A DNA stretch of 64,000 nucleotides from Lineus longissimus (lineage: Eukaryota > Nemertea > Pilidiophora > Heteronemertea > Lineidae), in NCBI RefSeq assembly GCF_910592395.1, contig NC_088326.1:5649001-5713000 (forward strand), in the 5' to 3' direction. The notes under the pieces are model-generated. The model made no database searches. It saw nothing but the letters and a program-made list of their open reading frames with translations, and was not told the DNA's origin. Position 1 is the stretch's first letter; every line of letters begins with the position of its first letter. Made by a program: the position numbers and the translations under genes. Shown piece after piece: positions 24,353 through 35,585 of the stretch.

Positions 24353-26800
24353 GAATATAGCAGTATTTTATCAAATGTGATAGAAATTAACACTTTCCGA
24401 AATGAAAGCATATGTAAGGATAATAAGTGTTTTTTAGTTGAGTAGTTCTAAGTCGTCTCGCTAGGGCGTAATATCAACTAGTACACTGGTTTAACATGTC
24501 GATAGATAATTCCAAGGATCACGGCGGCTTAATGCATCTGTTTGCTTCATTGAAATACTTGCTGACCTTGAGAAGAAATGACGACACAAAAGAAACATAC
24601 AAAACATATTGCGGGGCGTACGGCTCACATTTATTATCTTTATCCGAATGTACCCTTAAACCCTGTAATGAAATGCCTTGTATCTATTGTGTTGCTAAGG
24701 TAAACCTGTACCTTTACCCACCGTGAGGATAGATATGGCTGAAGTACGTAACATAAACACAGACAGAGAAGGTAACCAGGTGGGGTGGTTGATTCCATGA
24801 CGTCAAAATGTCGAAATTAGCCACCCATATCAAATTGTCATGGCGACAAAATATGGAGGTCAGCCAGGGAATCATGTATACATTCATGTCCTCGTACACC
24901 CACGCATTCATGATTTGGTAGTACTTATTGCTCCGACTGTGAAATTAACAAGCATTAACCATGAATTAGTTGACACACCAATAAAACGAAGTAAAAAATA
25001 ACATCAAAATGGTTAGTAATTAATTCTCTGATGGTGAAACTATATTCGATCACGCATGGTCATCACTAAAGCGATATACGGACATAGTCCAGGGCGTCAG
25101 GATATATACAGTTTTTTTCACGATCCTCAACGATAAGGTCGACGGCAAGCATTTTACACAACACTTCAGGCAATGCGTATCATTTCGACTCGGTCTATGC
25201 ATAGAATTTTCCCATTTAGTTCGAAAACAAAGCAGACATACCTCACCATGTCAATCCGTCGTATAGACGACTTATGAAACCCTGATCTCGTATTTTTCTC
25301 GTATTTCGATCGTATTCTGTTCAGCATCGTTATCTCTCGTAAATACACAGTGGTGCCGAATCTGTACATCGAATTCATCTCGTATAATAAATCTAGACTG
25401 GGAAGTCGTGCAGAGAAAATTCAAGAATCTTATCGAAAAGATAGAACCATGGTATTAGCGCTATAATCCCCATAGTAAGATATCGAGAATTATCATGAAT
25501 TCTCGTAAATTTAATCCTTTATAATGATGAAGTAAATTCGATCGAATCCGATCAGAATACGAGACTCTTCCAGGTAGGTCCAAGGTTTCAGTTCTGTAAT
25601 AGTATCATGAACTGTTGGTATGTTTGACATGGTTTCTATTTGACAACATCAATTACATTTTTTTAAACAAGTTGACATGGTCGGTGGATACCCCATCGAA
25701 GAAGTAAGCATTTTTTGTGATTTTTTTACGTAATAACTTGTAACGACTATGTTGGGGTTGTTATCCGGTACACTCCAGGAAGTCCAACCCACTGAGAAAT
25801 CATATTCATCATTTAGTTTAAACTCACTTAGTTTCTCACGATTTATGTTATTAATTCATTCAAATTTGTTTCACCTCGTGCTGGTATCTGTAAATTTTTC
25901 ATTTTTTTTCTTATTTGATAGTAAGCATGAAATCTGTAAAATGATCTGATGATTTAATCATTGTGGTTTAAATGATCTTTAACGGATACACCACAACCAG
26001 TTAGTTGTTGCAAACCATGCATACAGCCATGTTAAAGTGATTCTGGTAAAACGATAGTGGGTTTTTCATAAGTCTTTGCTAGGCAGTCCTTTTTATTTCT
26101 AAAACTTAATAACCCGGGAGTTATGTTTAATTCTTTTACACTGAAAAAAATTATTAACTTTAACATAAACATAGAAGTTAAAGTAGTCATATGTCAACAT
26201 GTTATGTTGCTAACGGATAAATCTTATTACTAGCGACTTTTTGGGTGGAATTTTAATTCTAACCACTTTTTGGGTGAAGATTTAGGAAGGATTCTAGGGC
26301 AAAATTTAGGAAAGTCTTAGTGTCTTGCATGCAGTTTCCTATTATTAACAGGAATATTTATTTTCCAATTTCTGACCGCTTATTCTCGGATCAGTCAGAT
26401 CTCGCATCAAAGTTGGTGCAAACTCCATCAAAGTTGGTGCCAACTGCAGCTCCTTTTATTAGTACTTACTCTATTTTCCATTTACCTGTCCTACTCCCGA
26501 ACAGGGCAACATAATGACAAAGTCCGAGGTAGGCTAGTCGAATGAACCATCGACGTTTATTCTCTGAGACAATCAGATTAACACCGTATACACGTCGATG
26601 CATGGATATCAGCAAAACTGCGTAGATAAAAGCACGTGGAAATGTACATTTGCATAAAGAACCCGGAAAAAACGCTACGACTATGAGAAAAATTTATAAA
26701 AAGTATCTACATGTATCTACATAATCTACCAAATTAATGTATTCTTTATGTAGCTGTACAGTGTTTATATGCACCAAATTCGAAATCAACTAAGAAATAA
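24353..26800 (+). other. 3' flank of PAN copy B, no clear gene
   Basis: Nearly identical to 15,376-17,810. No extra exon, RNA gene or transposon protein is recognised. Confidence 0.4.
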
Positions 26801-26905
26801 AGTCATATTTGGACATTATTGACGAGAAAATTGCAAAGCCGGCATCTTCCGCCATCAATATTATTGTCAGGTGCAGTAGTCAATCTCCTCACCAGAGGGT
26901 CTTTC

Positions 26906-27095
26906 TTCACCCTAGTCTTAAAGTAACTTCATTTCAATTAACGGCCTTAACCGACCTCATGCTAGGGGGCTTCCTAGGTTGGAGCCGGAGCAGTTCATTC
27001 GAATGACAGAACGAAGAAGAGATGATGGAGATTCCGGCACCAGTGTCGATCAATATGTCAAGGTCAGCGATCCTCGATTGTGCCGTCAATTAGAT
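26906..27095 (-). pseudogene. Retropepsin-like fragment, copy B
   Basis: Same aspartic-protease relic as at 17,911-18,110, with the D-T-G site preserved on the minus strand (about 27,035-27,045) and local substitutions. Carried along with the block duplication. Confidence 0.5.
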
Positions 27096-27919
27096 TGGCG
27101 ACTCCGGACAGTATAGGGCAGAGGAATTGTGACTCGCTTCGAGACAGACATATAGTGATTTCAAAACCCAATCCTTTATCCAGATTTAGTGCTGCTATGA
27201 TTATCATTATCAACTTGATGACTTTGATTACTTCAGAATGAGAGTTAAAATTGACTATTTTTATGCGATTCTTTCACGCTGCATCCGCAAAAGATATACA
27301 ACATGTTTTAGAACATGGCAATATTGGATGGGCTAATAATTTTGTCAGGAATAACAGTGGCGAATCACCCACGCCGTCGATCATAGACCTGAAACTTTAC
27401 GAATATGTTTTTAGAAAGTTGGACGCCAAACAAGCCAATGAAACCAAAATGTAATGTAGAATGTAATTTCAGGTTTGAGAAAATCCGATATTGATCACCC
27501 GATAATCTAAATGCTGTACCAGGACAATTGGTAATAATGAAGTGTCTCGAAAGTACATTTTTACATGTTTACCAGCCATGATCGGAGGATACCAGACTCC
27601 GTCACATCCGCGTATCTCATGTTACGCATATGTTATCGGCTTGCTTTTGGTCAATTTTAGTCATTTTGTCAATCTTCGATCAATTGCAAAAGTACAACAA
27701 CAATGCCACAATTGTGAGTAGCATAGCAGACCTACATTGATCGAGCGTAAATGTTGATCATGAAGAAATGCAGATCACATGCAACCTGCATGCCATTTGA
27801 ATTATGAAATGGTGCCATTTATATCTGCAAGGATCGAAGTTATTCTATTGGAAAAAAAAACCATCTCAGACATCGCCTACAGCTCACCTTTCACTGAGGT
27901 AATTTGAATAGTCAGGAAC

Positions 27920-30900
27920 AACTGGAGCAGTTCCCCGGGCTGTGACAGAGCTCTTGGCTAAGAACAACCGAACTGGAGCAGTTTCTCGGGCTGTGACAGA
28001 GCTCTTGGCTGAAAAAAGCCCAACTGGAACAGTTCCCCGGGCTGTGACAGAGCTCTTGGCTGAGAACAACCCAGCTGATGCAGTCCCCCGGACTGTCACA
28101 GAGCTCTTGGTTGAGAACAACCCAACTGGAGCAGTTCCCTGGGCTGTGACAGAGCTCTTAGCTGAGATCAACCCAACTGGAACAGTTTCCCGGGCTGTGA
28201 CAGAGCTCTTGGCTGAGGACAACCCAACTGGAGCAGTTCCCCGGGCTGTGACAGAGCTCTTGGTTGAGAACAACCCAACTGGAGCAGTTCCCTGGGCTGT
28301 GACAGAGCTCTTAGCTGAGATCAACCCAACTGGAACAGTTTCCCGGGCTGTGACAGAGCTCTTAGCTGAGGACAACCCAACTGGAGCAGTCCCCCGGGCT
28401 GTCACAGAGCTCTTGGTTGAGAACAACCCAACTGGAGCAGTTCCCTGGGCTGTGACAGAGCTCTTAGCTGAGATCAACCCAACTGGAACAGTTCCCCGGG
28501 CTGTGACAGAGCTCTTGGCTGAGAACAACCCAACTGGAGCAGTTCCCCGGGCTGTGACAGAGCTCTTTGCTGAGAACAAACCAACTGAAGCGGCTCCCCG
28601 GCTGCGACAGAGCTCTTGGCTGAGATCAACCCAACTGGAGCAGTTACCCGGGCGGAGACAGAGCTCTTTGCTGAGAACAACCCAACTGGAGCAGTTCCCG
28701 GGCTGTGACAGAGCTCTTTGCTGAGAACAAACCAAATAAAGCGGCTACCCGGCTGCGACAGAGCTTTTGGTTGAGGACAACCCAACGGGAGCAGTGTCCC
28801 GGGCTGTGACAGAGCTCTTGGCTGAGGACAACCCAACTGGAGCAGTTCCCCGGGCTGCGACAGAGCTCTTTGCTGAAAACAAACCAACTGAAGCGGCTCC
28901 CCGGCTGCGACAGAGCTCTTGGTTGAGGACAACCCAACGGGAGCAGTTCCCCGGGCTGTGACAGAGCTCTTGGCTGAGAACAACCCAACTGGAGCAGTTC
29001 CCCGGGCTGCGACAGAGCTCTTGGCTGAGAGCAACCCAACTGGAGCAGTCCCCCGGACTTTGACAGAGCTTTTGGCTGAGGACAACCCAACTGGAGCAGT
29101 TCCCCGGGCTGCGACAGTGCTCTTGGCTGAGAACAACCCAACTGGAGCAGGGTCCCGGGCTATGACAGAGCTCGTGGCTGAGAACAACGCAACAGGAGCA
29201 GTCAGCCATGCAATGGTAGAAGGCAGTAACTCCACTTTTCATAGTTTTGAGAAAAACAACAATTTGTGATCAACCTTATGACTCAAACATGAGGAATCTT
29301 ATCAAAATACTTACAATTTGATATTTGTCTTTTCATCTTCCAAATATCAAAAGTACTGTGATTTAGGTCAAAAGGTCAAAGTTCAAGGTCAAAGTGGAGT
29401 TACTGCCTTCTTCCATTGTAAACCACCGCCACTATTTTTGGTTGTACAATCATCAAAGGCAGTAACTCCAATGCGTTTTTGACTGTAACAGGGAAGTGGG
29501 AGAACAGTGGCTGTCAAGGATCAAGTGCACCCAGTCAATGAATTATCAGGGGCGGGGTACTGGGGTGGGGTGTGGGGGTCCACAGGCACTTGGAGAAAAA
29601 CAATGGTAGAAGGCAGTAACTCCACATTGGACATGGAGTTACTGCCTTTTACCATTGCAATTGGAGTTACTGCCTTTTACCATTGTATTAGTGTCTGGAG
29701 GTCGGAGTAACTTCTCACCCCCATGCTGAAATCTCAGAAAATATTGCTTCTACAGGGATAACAACCATTTCAGAAGATAAAGCACTAGCAGTAGTTCCAG
29801 AAATGCCCAAAAGGTGGATTTGACCAAAATATGGAGTTACTGCCTTCTACCATTGCAGGGCTGCAGTGTCCCGGGCAGTGACAGAGCTCTTGGCTGAGAA
29901 CAACCCAACTGGAGCAGTTCCCCGGGCTGTGACAGAGCTCTTGGCTGAAAATAGCCAAGCTGGAACAGTTCCCTGGGCAGTGACTGAGCTCTTGGCTGAG
30001 AACAACCAAACTGGAGCAGTTTCCCGGGCAGTGACAGAGCTCTTGGCTGAGAACAACCCAACTGGAGCAGTTCCCCGGGCTGTGACAGAGCTCTTTGCTG
30101 AGAACAACCTAACTGGAGCAGTTCCCCGGCTGCGACAGAGCTCTTGGCTGAGATCAACCAAACTGGAGCAGTTTCCCGGGCTGTGACAGAGCTCTTGGCT
30201 GAGATCAACCAAACTGGAGCAGTTCCCCGGGCTGTGAGAAAGCTCTTGGCTGAGAACAACCAAACTGGAGCAGTTTCCCGGGCTGTGACAGAGCTCTTGG
30301 CTGAAATCAACCAAACTGGAGCAGTTCCCCGGGCTGTGACAGAGCTCTTTGCTGAGAACAAACCAACTAAAGCGGCTCCCCGGCTGCGACAGAGCTCTTG
30401 GTTGAGGACTACCCAACGGGAGCAGTTCCCCGGTCTGTGACAGAGCTCTTTGCTGAGAACAAACCAAGTGAAGCGGCTCCCCGGCTGCGACAGAGCTCTT
30501 GGTTGAGGACAACCCAACTGGAGCAGTTCACCGGGCTGTGACAGGGCTCTTGGCTGAGATCAACCAAACTGGAGCAGTTCCCCGGGCTGTGACAGAGCTC
30601 TTTGCTGAGAACAAACCAACTAAAGCGGCTCCCCGGCTGCGACAGAGCTCTTGGTTGAGGACAACCCAACTGGAGCAGTTCACCGGGCTGTGACAGGGCT
30701 CTTGGCTGAGATCAACCAAACTGGAGCAGTTCCCCGGGCTGTGACAGAGCTCTTTGCTGAGAACAAACCAACTAAAGCGGCTCCCCGGCTGCGACAGAGC
30801 TCTTGGTTGAGGACTACCCAACGGGAGCAGTTCCCCGGGCAGTGACAGAGCTCTTGGCTGAGAACAACCCAACTGAAACAATTCCCCGGGCTGCGACAAA

Positions 30901-31850
30901 GCTCTTGGCTGAGAACAACCCAACTGGAGCAGTTCACCGGGCTGTGACAGGGCTCTTGGCTGAGATCAACCAAACTGGAGCAGTTCCCCGGGCTGTGACA
31001 GAGCTCTTTGCTGAGAACAACCCAACGGGAGCAGTTCCCCGGGCTGTGACAGAGCTCTTGGCTGAGAACAACCCAACGGGAGCAGTTCCCCGGGCTGTGA
31101 CAGAGCTCTTTGCTGAGGACTACCCAACGGGAGCAGTTCCCCGGGCAGTGACAGAGCTCTTGGCTGAGAACAACCCAACGGGAGCAGTTCCCCGGGCTGT
31201 GACAGAGCTCTTGGCTGAGAACAACCCAACTGGGGCAGTTCACCGGGCTGTGACAGGGCTCTTGGCTGAGATCAACCAAACTGGAGCAGTTCCCCGGGCT
31301 GTGACAGAGCTCTTTGCTGAGAACAAACCAACTAAAGCGGCTCCCCGGCTGCGACAGAGCTCTTGGTTGAGGACAACCCAACTGGAGCAGTTCACCGGGC
31401 TGTGACAGGGCTCTTGGCTGAGATCAACCAAACTGGAGCAGTTCCCCGGGCTGTGACAGAGCTCTTTGCTGAGAACAAACCAACTAAAGCGGCTCCCCGG
31501 CTGCGACAGAGCTCTTGGTTGAGGACTACCCAACGGGAGCAGTTCCCCGGGCAGTGACAGAGCTCTTGGCTGAGAACAACCCAACTGAAACAATTCCCCG
31601 GGCTGCGACAAAGCTCTTGGCTGGGAACAACCCAACTGGAGCAGTGTCCCGGGCAGTGACAAAGCTCTCGGCATAGAACAACCCAACTGGAGCAGTTTCC
31701 CGGGCTGTGACAGAGCTCTTGGCTGAGAACAGCCCAACTGGAACAGTTCCCCGGGCTGCGACAGAGCTCTTGGCTGAGAACAACCCTGCTGGAGCAGTTT
31801 CCCGGGCTGTGACAGAGATCTTGGCTGAGAACAACCCAACTGGAATAGAA
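27920..31850 (+). repeat. 51-bp minisatellite, array 2 (60 or more units)
   Basis: Same unit as array 1 but much longer, interrupted at 29,203-29,863 by a TIR element. Higher-order repeats are visible: a three-unit 153-bp repeat between about 28,110 and 28,560, and a 152-bp (51+51+50) repeat around 30,490, 30,640 and 31,355. The 50-bp units shift the reading frame, so no single frame crosses the whole array, although all frames on both strands are long locally. Confidence 0.95.
29203..29863. mobile_element. Non-autonomous TIR transposon inside the minisatellite
   Basis: The left end reads CAGCCATGCAATGGTAGAAG and the right end is the reverse complement of CAGCCCTGCAATGGTAGAAG, giving TIRs of about 32 bp (continuing GCAGTAACTCCA). 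CAGT (or GCAGT) flanks both sides at 29,199-29,202 and 29,864-29,867, consistent with a target-site duplication. The GGCAGTAACTCC motif and its reverse recur inside at least five times. No transposase is present. Confidence 0.8.
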
Positions 31851-32556
31851 AGATTATATGTATATTCAAACTTATTCAAAGCACTAATGTAAAATCATCA
31901 CTTCGATTCTCTCTAAAATGTACGTATGTATGTATAATCAGTGTCTAATTGAAAAACGTTGATAAAATATACGTGCAAAGTATTACAGAGCGTTTATACA
32001 GCCCTTCCCCCACTGATGGGTCGAAGCATCAAATTCGTCAATCTGCTGGCCGATAATCTTTAATTGATCAGCCTTGTTTGAAGAATGGTCTCCAAAATAA
32101 AATATCGGGCATTTTAAAGATACCACCGGGGCCTGGGTCGGTGACTACTACATAAGTTCTTGGTGATACGCCCATCGGTTACGCAAAAATCATGCTCAAC
32201 ACAAACACGTTTCTCGAAATTTGTCATAAGGATTAAACATTCAAAAACGAAACGTTTCTTTTGGCTACCCGTCACAAGCCGTTCGTAGATCGATATGATT
32301 ATTCCTAAAATCGATTAATCCATGAAATCTACGGCATTATTTTTTTCCGCGCTTTTGTTTAACTGATATCGATACATGGGGTCTAGTCAATCGACAAAAA
32401 TACATTGAGGTTTCACCTTTAATCAGTTTGGAGCATCGGTGACAGCGTCGATAGCATGGGTCCGTTGGTTCAGCTTTGAACGACGTTGAGAGTGAGCCAA
32501 ATGGACGATCGTTGTCCAACTTCCAAAAAGTAAATTATTTGAACCACAAGACAAGT

Positions 32557-32620
32557 ATGCTATTTTTGCAGCTTATTTTTGTTTTCTGTGCAATAACCAC
32601 TACTGTAAAAGGGGCCAACG
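32557..32620 (+). pseudogene. PAN gene copy C, signal-peptide exon only
   Basis: The exon starts ATGCTATTTTTGCAG, encodes MLFLQLIFVFC and a signal peptide ending near KGAN, and is followed by the donor GTAGGT. It matches exon 1 of copy B with few changes and has the same phase. Similarity to copy B stops at about 32,795 in the first intron. No PAN exon is found downstream in the window, so this is a 5' remnant or its other exons have been displaced. Confidence 0.6.
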
Positions 32621-32795
32621 GTAGGTATTGTTTATTACTCTGAACCAAGTGCATTCGAAAGGGACAAAGTTAACTCGAATTTGAGTCCTTGCTGGAACCG
32701 AGTGGTGCTTCATGATCAGAGATCATCTGCGCGGAGACGAACATCAGCACAACATCGTCACGTTATTGGTGCTCGATTCGATCACCTTGCCACTG

Positions 32796-33385
32796 ATCCA
32801 GTGGCAGAGCCGAAAAGCGTGCAATTAGTTCTGAACGCAATTTGTTTGCAGTTTCCATAACTATGACGTCTACTGGTCCAGAATCCGTCTGGTGCCAGGC
32901 TGGCCCCCTTGGGCAATTTAAGATATCTTTGTTTCCATGGCAACCACTTACAAAAAACGTGTCTTTTTGTAAATCGCATTTTCTTCCGACATAGAAATCG
33001 CATTTACAGAATTAAAACAACTAATCATATGTAAATCAAACCTGGCTACCACTTCAGCGCAATAAAAAGATGATTAAAGGTCAAGGTCACTGGGAAAAGT
33101 CAAGGTCATTGCGCAAAATGCACTTTTTTGAACTTTTTTTTTCATAACAAAAATGTTCTCCTGCAAATTACTGGCATGTTTTATTATATTAATGGGTTTA
33201 TTTTCCTAAATGTTTTGTCCGTAGATAATGACCTTTAAAAATGACGTATCATACATAACTGGCACCTGAACACTTCTCGAGTAATACGAAATGGCGTGAA
33301 GATGATAGAGGTCGACGTCATGCGTAATTCAACGTTTTTCTTATAATGACGTCATAACGCGTTCAAAACCTCCTTTTTTCCGTAT
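32796..33385. other. No gene recognised
   Basis: Unique sequence after the breakpoint with copy B. It has several near-repeats of AAGGTCAAGGTCA (about 33,078-33,110). No supported coding region. Confidence 0.4.
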
Positions 33386-34415
33386 TACAAGCGGTAGTTG
33401 ATAAAGTATGGAATTAGTGAAACCTTGGAAACACTGATAAACCTTGGAATATTCAATGTAAACCATGGAATCACTGTGCAAATAGCGCGGGAAATCGGGT
33501 GCGTTCCTTCCACGATTTATACCCTCCCAACTGACAGTCTCGTCCCAGCTGACTTTATTGATAGCAATTTGCCAGTTAGTTCAGAAGCCAACATTTTTAA
33601 TGTGGAGGATGACGTCATCAATTGGCAATGCGCTGCGGTCGTTAAAATATTTTATTTCTCTTCAATGGAAGCAAAAATTAGTTTTTATGATTGTTTTGTA
33701 TTCCATAGACGATAAAGTATTATGCTCGGTACTAGATGCACGAGATCATAGGACAAACACACACGTGAATAAAAAAACCGCTTAGAACTGGTGACGTCAC
33801 AAAGATCTCTGCATCCCTCGATGCGTACTGGAAGATGTAAGAAATCGCTCACGGCGAAGGAAATTTTTCATCCGCAAACTTCGGTAATAAACATACATGA
33901 CTAGGCTTCTTTTATTCATCGTTTGTTATAAAATATCAGTCAATCATAGACAATTAGGCCTAGACATAGTCGTCAACCTTATCCATGCATAATGCATGAC
34001 AGGCCCCCAATTTTCTCTGTATCACCCTGTATGAACAGACCGATCCGTAGTTCAAATAGGCCCCGCGTGGTGGTGGCGTATTTATAAGCGGAGCGCTATT
34101 GGTCCATATTATGGGTGTGTGGTGGGCGTGTCTTCCCATATTTGGGAGATCAGTACTGTACACTGGAGGCGAGGTACAACTGGGTTGTTCTAAAATATAG
34201 ACTATTGAATCGGATATGCGACAGATTTCTAAATTACCATGAAATTCCGATCTGATCATGTAAGAATAAGCTCCAAATGTTGATTCGTAACCACGTCAGG
34301 TTCGAATGGCATTATTTCATGTTTTTATGCATTTTTAGGACTGATTCCAAGGTTTATCACTGGTTCCAAGGTTTCACTGATTCCAAGCTTTATCAACTAC
34401 CATTACAAGCTGTCC
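33386..34415. mobile_element. Foldback element with TAGTTGATAAAG ends
   Basis: The left end has GCGGTAGTTGATAAAGTATG followed by tandem AACCTTGGAA blocks. The right end has TCCAAGCTTTATCAACTACC preceded by TTCCAAGGTTT blocks, its reverse complement. About 80 bp pair at each end, with roughly 850 bp of unrelated sequence between. No transposase frame. Confidence 0.65.
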
Positions 34416-35585
34416 AATTCATCGGTGCTTTTTCTCTCAATAATCTATGTATGCATGATTGTTTTTCTGTCTACAAGTAAACCGGATGATCAGCATCACT
34501 AGGGTATGAACTGTACTACCTCCATCGTGACGGACTACCACCAAGAAGTATTTGTTTTTTTTGTGAAGAAAATGCCACTGGCAGTCGTTTCGGGATGGAT
34601 GGATAGATTAAAACTTTCCAATTCTCTGCTAATTTTTTTCGGTTGACCTAGAGAAAAGACATGAACTTCTAGTTTCAATGAACTACTATAATTATTATAT
34701 AGTTTATAAGTATAAATATAACACAATCGCATATATACAACTTGGCATTTGGCACATCTCTCATCGCCCAGTTTTGGGCAATGCATTAAATGTCTGTGTT
34801 GCATGAAATTATCATTTGTCATGGAATATGTGGTATGAGGGGTGCTGGCCCTTTTTTATTCGATGTATGGAACTTCGATAAGGTGCAACAATACCATCTG
34901 AATGAAGGATGTTGGCTGCACACCCTTCTGGTTTAATTATTCAATATTCAATATTCATCATACAATCATACATTCATCTCTTTTCATGTAAGGAGTAATG
35001 CATCAAGCGTTTACATTTTTCCAACTATGCCGGAGGAGTGGATTATTAGTAGACATAACAGTCTTTGAATAATGTCTGCAACAGGTCTACATTGTGCGAA
35101 GTAAAATATTTCTGTTTGAACTCATCGAAAACTTTGTTTACTGTGTTTGTATTCTAATTGTGATTGTGACGATCTGTTCTCTGAGTCTAAAACACCTAAC
35201 CGTCATACTTTTGATTGTTTGCTGCACGATTTCTGATGGTGTATTCATTGCAGCAGTCGGCATCACCTTGACACCCGCAGAACAGTGTACACGGCAGGTG
35301 TGCTTGATAGCACTGACACTGAGCAGCTGTGGCATAGGGCCTGTCTTTGCAACAGCCACACCTAATCAACTTAATGAGTACTTCGGGGGAGCAAGCTGAA
35401 CTCTTGTAGGAATTGTCACCGGAACGAATACTTTAGAATCAGCGTCACGCAAATATCCAATATGACAAGGGTACATGCCAGGGGGGTCTGGATAGATAGC
35501 TGCAATCCATATGAGCCCGTCTCACATTTTCCGCAAATGATTATGTAGTCGGTGGGAGGGACTTGAGTTCTGCTGCCTTTGTGAC
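34416..35585. other. No gene recognised
   Basis: Open frames here (for example 35,094-35,399) are hydrophobic or low-complexity and lack recognisable domains. The stretch may include 3' sequence of the broken gene that follows on the minus strand. Confidence 0.4.

Larger units (their letters stand above)
20606..27990 (+). repeat. Duplicated block, copy B
   Basis: It matches copy A from 12,571 onward. Differences include the loss of the segment corresponding to 14,102-15,177, the retrotransposon insertion at 22,145-24,200, and small indels such as the extra TATTAATAT-type codons near 26,858. The block then runs into a much larger 51-bp array. Confidence 0.9.

Noticed and set aside
35094-35399. 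Plus-strand hydrophobic frame as a membrane protein
   Set aside because: No ATG at the frame start, no family resemblance, and it lies beside an inactivated repeat gene on the other strand.
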